From Stenotrophomonas cyclobalanopsidis (GTDB lineage Bacteria; Pseudomonadota; Gammaproteobacteria; Xanthomonadales; Xanthomonadaceae), in the NCBI RefSeq assembly GCF_008710035.1, contig NZ_VYKI01000023.1:1-46499 (forward strand): a DNA stretch of 46,499 nt. The letters run 5' to 3'. Below, piece after piece: positions 17,771-24,257 of the stretch. Positions within the stretch are counted from its first letter, which is position 1, and every line of letters begins with the position of its first letter. The notes beneath the pieces were generated by a model. It searched no databases. It was given only the letters and a program-made list of their open reading frames with translations, and was not told the DNA's origin. The position numbers and the translations under genes are program-made.

Positions 17771-19042
17771 TTACTCCGACCCGGCCAGTGCGCGCTGCCC
17801 CGCCATCAACATGGCATCGCTGGAGGCCTGGAACACCCGCAGCCCAAAGGCCGGAAGGATCGCGAGCAGGTGGTCGAAGATGTCCGCCTGCACCGCCTCG
17901 TATTCGCCCCAGGCGGTGCTGCGGGTGAAGCAGTACAGCTCCAGCGGCAGGCCCTCGGTGGTCGGCTGCAGCTGGCGCACCAGCAGGGTCATGTCCTGAT
18001 GGATGCCAGGGTGGTTGCGCAGATAGCGCTCCACATACGCGCGGAAGGTGCCCAGGTTGGTCACCCGGCGGCTGTTCACCTCGGCCACGCCCTGCTCGCG
18101 CAGGCGCCCGTTCCACTGCTCCAGCTCCTGCGCCTTGTCACGCAGGTAATCGCCGAGCAGGGCGAACTGGCCCAGCTGCTGCAGCGCGTCCGCGCCCAGG
18201 AAGCCGACGCTGTGCTGGTCCAGGTACAGCGCGCGCTTGATCCGGCGGCCGCCAGCCTCCTGCATGCCGCGCCAGTTCTTGAACGACTCGGTCACCAGCT
18301 TCTTGGTCGGGATGGTGGTGATGGTCTTGTCGAAGTTCTGCACGGTGATGGTGTGCAGGGCGATATCGATGACATCACCGTCGGCGTTCTGGCTGGGCAT
18401 CTCGATCCAGTCGCCAAGGCGCACGCGGCCGTCGCCACTGATCTGCACGCTGGCCACCAGCGACAGGATGGTGTCCTGGAAGATCAGCATCAGCACCGCG
18501 GTGGCCGCGCCCAGGCCGGTGACCAGCGGCCCGATCTTCACCCCCAGCAGGGTAGCGATGATGGACAGGCCTGCGGCCACATAGACCACGATCTTGACCA
18601 CCTGCAGGTAGCCCTTGATCGGCTTGTTGCGCGCGTCGGGCTTGCGTTCGTACAGGCTGTTGGCTGCATCGAGGGCGTGCGAGAACGCCATGGCAAGGGT
18701 AAGCACGGCCCACACGATGCACAGCTTGACGATGACGTTGACCAGGCCGGGCGGCAAATCAGGAATGAGGGCGACGCCGGAGGCGATCACCTGGCTGGGC
18801 ACTACATTCGACAGCCGGGAGATCACCCGCATCAGGTGGCTGCCACGCCCGGATTCGGCGCCCGGCAGACGCTGCAACAGGCGCCGCAGGCCGCGCACCA
18901 GGATGCGCTTGGTGACCCAGTTGGCCAAGCTGGCGGCAACCAGCAGCGCCGTGATCATCAACGCCAGATAGGCGCCGGGATAGGGTTCCAGTGTCTTCTG
19001 CAGCTGTTCCAGCCACTGTACCGCCACCACCGCGTCCACCAT
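17771..19042 (-). CDS. ybdG: YbdG-like mechanosensitive channel (MscS family)
   Basis: A 423-aa inner-membrane channel that opens under osmotic stress. Several transmembrane segments fill residues 25-210; the pore-lining Gly/Ala helix and the MscS beta domain follow (GDGRVRLGDWIEMP, VQNFDKTITTIPTKKL). The length and the insertion in the C-terminal cytoplasmic part match E. coli YbdG rather than short MscS. ATG 19042 has GGAG seven bases upstream. It lies 63 bases after folB on the same strand, separated by a SMAG-like hairpin. Confidence 0.85.
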   Translation of the reverse strand: MVDAVVAVQWLEQLQKTLEPYPGAYLALMITALLVAASLANWVTKRILVRGLRRLLQRLPGAESGRGSHLMRVISRLSNVVPSQVIASGVALIPDLPPGLVNVIVKLCIVWAVLTLAMAFSHALDAANSLYERKPDARNKPIKGYLQVVKIVVYVAAGLSIIATLLGVKIGPLVTGLGAATAVLMLIFQDTILSLVASVQISGDGRVRLGDWIEMPSQNADGDVIDIALHTITVQNFDKTITTIPTKKLVTESFKNWRGMQEAGGRRIKRALYLDQHSVGFLGADALQQLGQFALLGDYLRDKAQELEQWNGRLREQGVAEVNSRRVTNLGTFRAYVERYLRNHPGIHQDMTLLVRQLQPTTEGLPLELYCFTRSTAWGEYEAVQADIFDHLLAILPAFGLRVFQASSDAMLMAGQRALAGSE

Positions 19043-19078
19043 CAGTTGTCTCCTTCGTTGTTTCTGTTGGGATTGAGG

Positions 19079-19103
19079 TTGCCGGCCAGCGGCCGGCACG
19101 ACC
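19079..19103 (-). repeat. SMAG-like palindrome
   Basis: TGCCGGCC-AGC-GGCCGGCA core between folB and ybdG; the GTAG end reads GTCG, so it is a diverged copy. Confidence 0.6.
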
Positions 19104-19105
19104 GG

Positions 19106-19459
19106 TCAGTCGCGCGAGCGCTCGATGATCACGCCGACCGCGCGCGCGCCGCGCACCGCACCGGGCTTGCTCAGCTTCAGGCGCAGCCACTTCACGTCGA
19201 ATTCGTCCAGCACGATCTCCGCGCAGCGCTCGGCCAGGGTCTCGACCAAACCGAATTCCGATTCGCGCACGAACTGCTCCAGGCGCTTGCTCACCGCCTT
19301 GTAGTTCAGGGTGTGGGCGATGTCATCGGAGGCGGCCGGGCGGCGGTTGTCGAAGCCCATTTCCAGGTCGAACACCAGGTCCTGCCGGATCCGCCGTTCC
19401 CAGTCGTAGATGCCGATCAGGGCGTCGATCGTCAGCCCTTCGATGAAAACCTTGTCCAT
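19106..19459 (-). CDS. folB: Dihydroneopterin aldolase
   Basis: A 117-aa cytoplasmic folate-biosynthesis enzyme that cleaves 7,8-dihydroneopterin to 6-hydroxymethyl-dihydropterin and glycolaldehyde. Family motifs are clear: MDKVFIEGL at the start, GIYDWER, LNYKAVSKR with the catalytic Lys at the C-terminal KLSKPGAV, and LAERCAEIVL with the pterin-binding Glu. The ATG at 19459 starts the family sequence; the SD is weak. An IS3-family element ends 85 bases upstream and may have replaced its promoter region. Confidence 0.93.
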   Translation of the reverse strand: MDKVFIEGLTIDALIGIYDWERRIRQDLVFDLEMGFDNRRPAASDDIAHTLNYKAVSKRLEQFVRESEFGLVETLAERCAEIVLDEFDVKWLRLKLSKPGAVRGARAVGVIIERSRD

Positions 19460-19596
19460 TGCGGGTACCAGCCGGATACAGACGGCCATGGTAACGGCAC
19501 GGCGGTGAGCCTGCCCGGAACGGGGGGTGGCATCGATGGGGCGGTGACCCGTCCTGCCATAGGTTGACACCTATGGGGTGGATGATCCGGCCGCCG

Positions 19597-20472
19597 TCAG
19601 GCGGCCAAGGACGCCCGATGCATCGCATCGGGCGTCTGCATTTTAAGGGACAGGTGGGGTCGCTCGGCGTTGTAGATCTCCACTGCCTCAGCCACCATCT
19701 GGCGGGCCTGTCCAAGGTCCCGCGGGCGATGGAGCAGAAACTCGCATTTCAGGATCCCGTTGACTCGTTCTGCCAGAGCATTCTGATAGCAGTCATAGCC
19801 ATCGGTCATCGAGCAGGTCAGGCCATGCTTGGCATGGATATGCTGGTAGTTGTCCGAGCAGTACTGGATGCCTCGATCCGAATGGTGGATCAGTCGCTGC
19901 TTCGTTTTCCGGGCTTTCAGGGCCATTTCCAGGGCTTGCGCGGTATGTTCGGTCTGCAGCGTCTCATTCACGCTCCAGCCCACGATCTTGCGTGACCAGG
20001 CATCGGTAACCAGGCTCAGGTAAACGAATTTTCCATCCGTAGGCAGATAGGTGATGTCCGCCACCCACACCTGTTCGCAGCCAGTAGGAACTACGCATTT
20101 CTCACCCGGCTTGAGCAGGTTGGGATGCTTGCGGAAGCGATGATGGCTATCGGTCGTCTTGTGATACGCACGGCGCTGCGGCACCAGCAGGCGTGCTTCC
20201 CGGAGCACGTCAAATAGACGGTCGCGCCCCAGATCGATTCCCACCGCCTGCAATTTCGGCTCAATCAGATGGTGCAGCTTGCGCGTACCCACTCGAGGTT
20301 GGCGCGCGCGGCAATCGCTCACAAGCGCCAGTGCGGTGGCATCGGCAGCGTCTCGCCGCCCCTGACGGTGCCCGGCCTGGTAGAACGCCTGCCGACTGAT
20401 GCCGAAATGGCGACAAGCCCTTGCCACGCTTACGCCTTTGAGGCGCCTTTGCGTGAGGACTTGCCGGAAGGC
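19597..20472 (-). CDS. IS3-family transposase OrfB (made as OrfAB by -1 frameshift)
   Basis: Catalytic integrase-type part, 291 aa from the frameshift point; the OrfAB fusion would be about 411 aa. It has an HTH_21-like segment (RHFGISRQAFYQ) and an rve core with the DDE residues in WVADITYLP, HHSDRGIQY and ALAERVNGILKCE. It has no obvious start of its own, so expression is expected by -1 slippage at AAAAAAG (20478 to 20472). Confidence 0.9.
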   Translation of the reverse strand, partial: AFRQVLTQRRLKGVSVARACRHFGISRQAFYQAGHRQGRRDAADATALALVSDCRARQPRVGTRKLHHLIEPKLQAVGIDLGRDRLFDVLREARLLVPQRRAYHKTTDSHHRFRKHPNLLKPGEKCVVPTGCEQVWVADITYLPTDGKFVYLSLVTDAWSRKIVGWSVNETLQTEHTAQALEMALKARKTKQRLIHHSDRGIQYCSDNYQHIHAKHGLTCSMTDGYDCYQNALAERVNGILKCEFLLHRPRDLGQARQMVAEAVEIYNAERPHLSLKMQTPDAMHRASLAA

Positions 20473-20831
20473 TTTTTTACGATTTTCACCCCGTAATCCT
20501 GTTTGAGGACGTCCACGATGGCCTCGAACAGCTGCGCCTTCTCGTTTGCCTCCCGCAACTGGACCTGCAGGGCCTTGATCTGTTGTTCCGGCGTAAGCGG
20601 CTTGGCCGCCCCGGCTTTGGGGACAGTGCTCATGGGAGGGAATGATGCCCCAGCTGACCAATCTTGCCGACCATGACGGCGAAGCCAGGAGAGCACCGTG
20701 CTGCGGCCTTGGATCCCGTACCGCTCCTGGGCTTTTTTGTAGGTCAGTTCCCCGCGCTCGACCTGATCGACCACCGACAACTTGAAGGCCAGCGAGTAAT
20801 CCCGCTGGCTGCGCCTGATTGTTGATTTCAT
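20430..20831 (-). CDS. IS3-family transposase OrfA
   Basis: A 133-aa DNA-binding protein: an N-terminal helix-turn-helix of transposase_8 type (YSLAFKLSVVDQVERGELT, RYGIQGRSTVLSWLRRHG) and a C-terminal leucine-zipper-like helix (ALQVQLREANEKAQLFEAI). Codons 118-120 (GTA AAA AAG) contain the slippery sequence that leads into OrfB. Confidence 0.9.
   Translation of the reverse strand: MKSTIRRSQRDYSLAFKLSVVDQVERGELTYKKAQERYGIQGRSTVLSWLRRHGRQDWSAGASFPPMSTVPKAGAAKPLTPEQQIKALQVQLREANEKAQLFEAIVDVLKQDYGVKIVKKPSGKSSRKGASKA
20472..20478 (-). promoter_or_regulatory. Programmed -1 frameshift site A6G
   Basis: On the minus strand A-AAA-AAG, a standard IS3-family slippery heptamer, placed exactly where OrfA can pass into the OrfB frame (KK then AFRQ). 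Confidence 0.85.
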
Positions 20832-20888
20832 TGAACATTCCTTTTCCAGAGGGAAAAGGTGTCAACCCAATTCAGGACGGGTCACGGG

Positions 20889-20981
20889 AAAAACAAAGGG
20901 CCCTGCTAGCGGGGCCCTTTGGTACCTCTCAACGTCCCCAGGGGAAGCTGGAATCCAGCCGCGAGTCCCGGAGCACACGCT
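20889..20981 (-). ncRNA. Candidate sRNA, tandem copy 1
   Basis: Copy 1 of the 157-bp repeat. On the minus strand a predicted ~93-nt RNA: 5' nested stem (outer CTCCGGG/CCCTGGG with one mismatch, inner GCTGG-ATT-CCAGC), a linker, then a terminator hairpin AAAGGGCCC...GGGCCCTTT followed by GTTTTT. The 5' end is estimated by analogy with copy 3; its own promoter boxes are weak. The IS3-family element sits immediately after its T-tract. No coding potential seen. Confidence 0.65.
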
Positions 20982-21044
20982 GGCGAAGGTATCCCATCGA
21001 TCCTGCTCGATGCGAGAGGCGATTGCGGCAATTGCTGATGACGG

Positions 21045-21140
21045 AAAAAACAAAGGGCCCCGCTAGCAGGGCCCTCTGGTACTACCGTTTGTCCCCGGGG
21101 GGGAGCTGTTGAACAGCCGCGAATCCCGGTGGCACAGGCT
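21045..21140 (-). ncRNA. Candidate sRNA, tandem copy 2
   Basis: Copy 2, the most diverged. The inner stem reads GCTGT-TCA-ACAGC, a compensated G-C to T-A change relative to copies 1 and 3. In the terminator, AGAGGGCCC...GGGCCCTTT changes one A-U to G-U when read on the minus strand. The T-tract is GTTTTTT. CAATTT lies at the -10 position. Confidence 0.65.
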
Positions 21141-21201
21141 TTGAAATTGAAGCAGGTCAGGCCAGCTGATCGAGAGGCAATTACGACTGCTTCCGAGCCT
21201 C

Positions 21202-21295
21202 AAAAGACAAAGGGCCCTGCTAGCGGGGCCCTTTGGTACCTCTCAACGTCCTCGGGGGGAGCTGGTAACCAGCCGCGAGTCCCGAAGCACACGCT
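21202..21295 (-). ncRNA. Candidate sRNA, tandem copy 3
   Basis: Copy 3, with the best promoter. The outer stem CUUCGGG/CCCGAGG (7 bp with one G-U) encloses the inner stem GCUGG-UUA-CCAGC; then a linker with GGTACC and the terminator hairpin followed by TTTGTCTTTT. It is the unit nearest the Abi-like gene, which is transcribed away from it. Confidence 0.65.
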
Positions 21296-21299
21296 GCAG

Positions 21300-21328
21300 A
21301 TATTGAAGAATGATCGCCATGCTGTCCA
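21300..21328 (-). promoter_or_regulatory. Promoter of sRNA copy 3
   Basis: On the minus strand TGGACA (21328-21323), a 17-base spacer and CAATAT (21305-21300), putting the start near 21295, just before the conserved AGCGTGTG. Copies 1 and 2 have weaker matches at the same place. Confidence 0.5.
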
Positions 21329-21460
21329 GAGGCATTCACGACACACCGGATAACCCCGAACGCCCTTGGGAATTGCGCTGTGCAACAGCGTGGAGTTGCC
21401 TGATATCACCAGGCCGATATGCGGCGCAGGCTGGTGATCCACAACGTGATCCCGCCACCA

Positions 21461-22114
21461 ATGAAAGAGCAACGGATTCTGCAAGCAGCACTCTCCCGGC
21501 CCCGCTGGGCGACCTACAAACGTCTCGCAGACCGGCATTCTCTGGATGCCGCCTCGCTCTACGTCTGGAACATGCAGATGTGTGGCGCGCTTCTTTCGCC
21601 ACTGCATGTCTGCGAGATCGTCATCCGCAACGCGGTCGCCGCGGCGCTGGCGCATGCCTTTGGGCCGCGCTGGCCCTGGCATCCTGCACTACTGCAGCGG
21701 ATGCCCGCAGATGGCGCATTGTCTGCCTTGCAGGATCTCCATCGGCGGGCGGATCGTCGGATGGACACTCCAGAGATCATCGCCAGCCTTCGCTTCGCGT
21801 TCTGGCAGCAACTTTTCACGCGGCGCTTCGAGGGTGCCATCTGGGCGCGGGGCTTGAAGATCGCGTTGCCGAACGCGCCACAGTGTGCCCTCAGCGTCGT
21901 CCGCACAAACATCCATGCCGACCTCGACCGCATCCGCCACCTGCGCAACCGCATCGCCCACCACGAACCCGTCCTCGAGCGCGACATCGGTGCCGACCTG
22001 GCCGCGATCGGCCGGCTGATCCATGCGCGCTGCCCGCACACCCTGGGGTGGCTGCAGCGCCATGAGCGGGCGACGACGGTATTGGCTGCGTCGCCGCTGG
22101 GTGCACGCCCATGA
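21461..22114 (+). CDS. Abi-like HEPN-domain protein (putative RNase, phage defence or toxin)
   Basis: A 217-aa protein from the chosen ATG (231 aa from an alternative ATG at 21419). It matches the pattern of Abi-family proteins: an N-terminal helix ending in a conserved LHVCEIVIRNAV segment, a middle SLRFAFWQQLF segment, and a C-terminal HEPN motif RNRIAHHEPV with R-x4-H. In HEPN ribonucleases this Arg/His pair cuts RNA; Abi proteins act in abortive phage infection or as toxins. Function here is inferred from the motif. It is divergent from three tandem sRNA-like units that begin about 100 bases upstream, and sits in a folB-tsaD gap with an IS, so it looks acquired. No protein antitoxin gene is adjacent. 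The start has no strong SD. Confidence 0.75.
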   Translation: MKEQRILQAALSRPRWATYKRLADRHSLDAASLYVWNMQMCGALLSPLHVCEIVIRNAVAAALAHAFGPRWPWHPALLQRMPADGALSALQDLHRRADRRMDTPEIIASLRFAFWQQLFTRRFEGAIWARGLKIALPNAPQCALSVVRTNIHADLDRIRHLRNRIAHHEPVLERDIGADLAAIGRLIHARCPHTLGWLQRHERATTVLAASPLGARP

Positions 22115-22120
22115 TGCGTC

Positions 22121-22143
22121 CGCCGGGCGTGGCCCGGCGTTAC
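22121..22143 (-). repeat. SMAG palindrome variant
   Basis: CGCCGGGC-GT-GGCCCGGCG-type stem ending TTAC instead of CTAC, between the convergent Abi-like gene and tsaD. Confidence 0.7.
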
Positions 22144-22146
22144 GGC

Positions 22147-23172
22147 TCAGACCGCCGGCAGGGTCGCCATGTCCCAGCGCGGGGTGACTTCCACCTTCGG
22201 CGGGTTGTGCTGGCCGGCCTGCAGGCGCAACGCGCCAGCGAAGGCGATCATGGCGCCGTTGTCGGTGCACAGCGCCGGGCGCGGGAAGCAGGCGCGGCCG
22301 CCCAGGCGCTCGGCCATCTGCTGCAGGCGGGCACGCAGGCGCTTGTTCGCGCCCACGCCGCCGGCCACCACGATCACGTTGGTGCCTGCCGCTTCCAGCG
22401 CGCGCTCGCACTTGATCGACAGGGTCTCCACCACCGCATCCTCAAAGCCACGGGCGATATCGGCGCGGGTCTGTTCGCTCTGGTCGCTGTCGCGCCAGGC
22501 CATCAGGACCTGGGTCTTCAGCCCGGAGAAGCTGAAATCCAGCCCCGGGCGGTCGGTCATCGGCCGCGCGAAGCGGTAGACGCCCGGCGAGCCCTGCTCG
22601 GCCAGCCTGGCCAGCTGCGGGCCACCCGGGTACGGCAGGCCCATCATCTTGGCGGTCTTGTCGAAGGCCTCGCCGGCCGCATCGTCCAGCGTTTCACCCA
22701 GCAGCCGGTACTGGCCGATGGCGTCCACCGCCACCAGCTGGGTATGGCCGCCGGACACCAGCAGGGCCACGAACGGGGCTTCCGGCGGGTCGTCTTCCAT
22801 CAACGGGGCCAGCAGGTGGCCTTCCATATGGTGGACGCCCACCGCCGGCACCTCCAGCGCCCACGCCAGCGAACGGGCCACGCCCGCGCCGACCAGCAGG
22901 GCGCCGACCAGGCCAGGTCCGGCCGTGTACGCCACGCCGTCGATGTCGCCCACGCCCAGGCCAGCCTCGGCCAGGGTCTGGCGCACCAGCGGCAGCAGCT
23001 TGCGGACGTGGTCGCGGCTGGCCAGTTCGGGCACCACACCGCCGTACTCGGCGTGCAGGGCGATCTGGCTGTAGACCGCATGGGCGCGCAGGGCCGCGCT
23101 GCCGGCCAGGTCGGTGTCATACACCGCCACGCCGGTCTCATCACAGGAAGATTCGATGCCAAGGACTCGCAT
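22147..23172 (-). CDS. tsaD: tRNA N6-threonylcarbamoyladenosine transferase subunit TsaD
   Basis: A 341-aa essential enzyme of the ASKHA fold that transfers threonylcarbamoyl to A37 of ANN-decoding tRNAs, working with TsaB and TsaE. Hallmarks: [13 protein letters not shown] start, metal ligands His115 and His119 in [14 protein letters not shown], and the C-terminal CTDNGAMIA with the Asp ligand. ATG 23172 opens the family sequence; the longer upstream frame is not coding. It is divergent from rpsU, the common arrangement in proteobacteria. Confidence 0.97.
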
Positions 23173-23262
23173 GCCTGCTATTATGACGCCCCTGCCGCCC
23201 CCTCGGGGGACAGGCAGAATCCATAGCACGCAGACGACTTGCCCGTATTCAGGGTTGGCCGC

Positions 23263-23290
23263 TTGCAGTTTGTCCATTCGCCGCTATAAT
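23263..23290 (+). promoter_or_regulatory. rpsU promoter
   Basis: A perfect -10 TATAAT (23285-23290) with TTGCAG (23263-23268) 16 bases upstream. Transcription would start near 23297, leaving a leader of about 42 bases. Confidence 0.8.
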
Positions 23291-23298
23291 GTGCGGCT

Positions 23299-23321
23299 CG
23301 CCGGGCGTGACCCGGTTCTAC
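23299..23321 (-). repeat. SMAG-like hairpin in the rpsU leader
   Basis: CCGGG-CGTGA-CCCGG followed by TTCTAC, a diverged SMAG copy lying between the rpsU transcription start and its ribosome binding site. Confidence 0.5.
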
Positions 23322-23338
23322 TGTGTCCCGGAGATTCC

Positions 23339-23554
23339 ATGCCCAGCGTCAAAGTCCGCGAGAACGAACCCTTCGAGTTTGCTCTTCGCCGCTTCAAGCG
23401 CACTTGCGAAAAGGCCGGTGTGCTGGCCGAAACCCGCAAGCGCGAGTTCTACGAAAAGCCGACCCAGGAGCGCAAGCGCAAGGCCGCCGCTGCTGTGAAG
23501 CGTCAGCTGCGCCGTTCCTCGCGCGACGTCACCAAGCGTCAGCGCCTGTACTGA
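23339..23554 (+). CDS. rpsU: 30S ribosomal protein bS21
   Basis: A 71-aa basic protein of the small ribosomal subunit. The sequence [18 protein letters not shown] followed by a long Lys/Arg-rich helix matches bS21 over its full length. First gene of the proteobacterial macromolecular-synthesis block; here yqeY and a YihY gene lie between it and dnaG. A strong terminator follows. Confidence 0.98.
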
Positions 23555-23601
23555 TCGGACGCATCTTCATTGCGATGGGCTTGCCTGTCGCAGTGGAGCC
23601 G

Positions 23602-23633
23602 AAGCCGGCACGCGCAAGCGTCGCCGGCTTTTT
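23602..23633 (+). terminator. Rho-independent terminator after rpsU
   Basis: AAGCCGGC...GCCGGCTT with an inner ACGC-GCAA-GCGT stem, followed by five T. It separates rpsU from yqeY. Confidence 0.9.
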
Positions 23634-23687
23634 GCGTTTCCGGGCTCGGGCATCCGCCCCTGCCCCACCACCACCACGAGGTTCCTC

Positions 23688-24131
23688 ATGAGCATGAAGC
23701 AGCAGCTCACCGACGACATGAAGGCCGCCATGAAGGCGGGCGAGAAGCACAAGCTGGGCGTGATCCGCCTGATCAATGCCGCCATCAAGCAGAAGGAAGT
23801 GGACGAACGTGTCGAGCTGGATGACACCGCCGTCATCGCCGTGCTGGACAAGATGGTCAAGCAGCGCAAGGACTCGGTCAGCCAGTACGAAGCGGCAAAC
23901 CGCGAAGACCTGGCCGAGATCGAGCGCGCCGAGATCGTAGTGATCGAAGCCTACCTGCCGGCCAAGATGGGCGAAGCCGAGATCGTGGCCGCCATCCAGG
24001 CCGCCATTGCCGAAACCGGTGCCACCGGTGCGGCCGACATGGGCAAGCTGATGGGCGCACTGAAGCCCAAGCTGGCCGGCCAGGCCGACATGGGCCTGGT
24101 GTCCAAGCTGGTCAAGCAGCAGCTGTCGTAA
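23688..24131 (+). CDS. yqeY: YqeY/GatB-tail domain protein
   Basis: A 147-aa cytoplasmic protein that resembles the tRNA-binding tail of the GatB amidotransferase subunit. Family features are the start MKQQLTDDMKAAMKAGEK, the segment RLINAAIKQKEVD and the C-terminal GKLMGALKPKLAGQADM. Its precise role is unknown; genes of this family usually sit beside rpsU and dnaG, as here. ATG 23688 has CGAGG upstream (an ATG two codons later, at 23694, is also possible). Confidence 0.92.
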   Translation: MSMKQQLTDDMKAAMKAGEKHKLGVIRLINAAIKQKEVDERVELDDTAVIAVLDKMVKQRKDSVSQYEAANREDLAEIERAEIVVIEAYLPAKMGEAEIVAAIQAAIAETGATGAADMGKLMGALKPKLAGQADMGLVSKLVKQQLS

Positions 24132-24147
24132 GCCTGCGTTTCTTCCG

Positions 24148-24204
24148 GTAGCGCCGGGCCATGCCCGGCGTTTCCGAGGGTCGCCGGGCATGGCCCGGCG
24201 CTAC
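24148..24204. repeat. Inverted pair of SMAG palindromes
   Basis: 24148-24170 (GTAGCGCCGGGCC...) and mirror copy 24182-24204 ending CTAC, between yqeY and the YihY gene. Confidence 0.9.
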
Positions 24205-24257
24205 CTGTGTCTGCCTGCTTCACCACGCCTTCGACTCCCGGCTGCTACAACACCGGC

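Larger units (their letters stand above)
19545..20884 (-). mobile_element. IS3-family insertion sequence, complete, with 3-bp target duplication
   Basis: A 1340-bp element. The ends read inward TGACCCGTCCTGNNNNRGGTTGACACCT: left end from 19545 on the plus strand, right end from 20884 on the minus strand, with four to six mismatches. It is flanked by the direct repeat CGG (19542-19544 and 20885-20887). It carries orfA and orfB with an A6G frameshift site. Intact reading frames, good ends and a duplication suggest a recent insertion. It landed directly at the 3' edge of the first sRNA unit's T-tract. Confidence 0.9.
20893..21363. repeat. Three tandem 157-bp repeat units
   Basis: The motif ACAAAGGGCCC begins at 20893, 21050 and 21207, an exact 157-bp period. 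Conserved blocks are the GGGCCC hairpin, the GCTG...CAGC hairpin with GCGARTCCCG, and a box near unit position 120 (AGAGGC[A/G]ATT type); the ~40 bases between the last two vary. Conserved structure with diverged spacers argues for old duplication of a functional RNA gene rather than a recent tandem repeat. Confidence 0.9.

Noticed and set aside
19565..20864. IS ends at TGACACC as the element boundary
   Set aside because: Flanks there give no direct repeat, and the inverted match extends 20 bases further out to TGACCC, where a 3-bp CGG duplication is found.
20893..21363. CRISPR array
   Set aside because: The period is 157 bp, the conserved part is long and structured, only three copies exist, and no cas genes are near.
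20893..21363. Array transcribed on the plus strand toward the Abi-like gene
   Set aside because: The hairpins have a T-tract only on the minus strand, and the best promoter match (copy 3) also points left. Not fully excluded, because one base pair in units 1 and 3 is G-U only on the plus strand.
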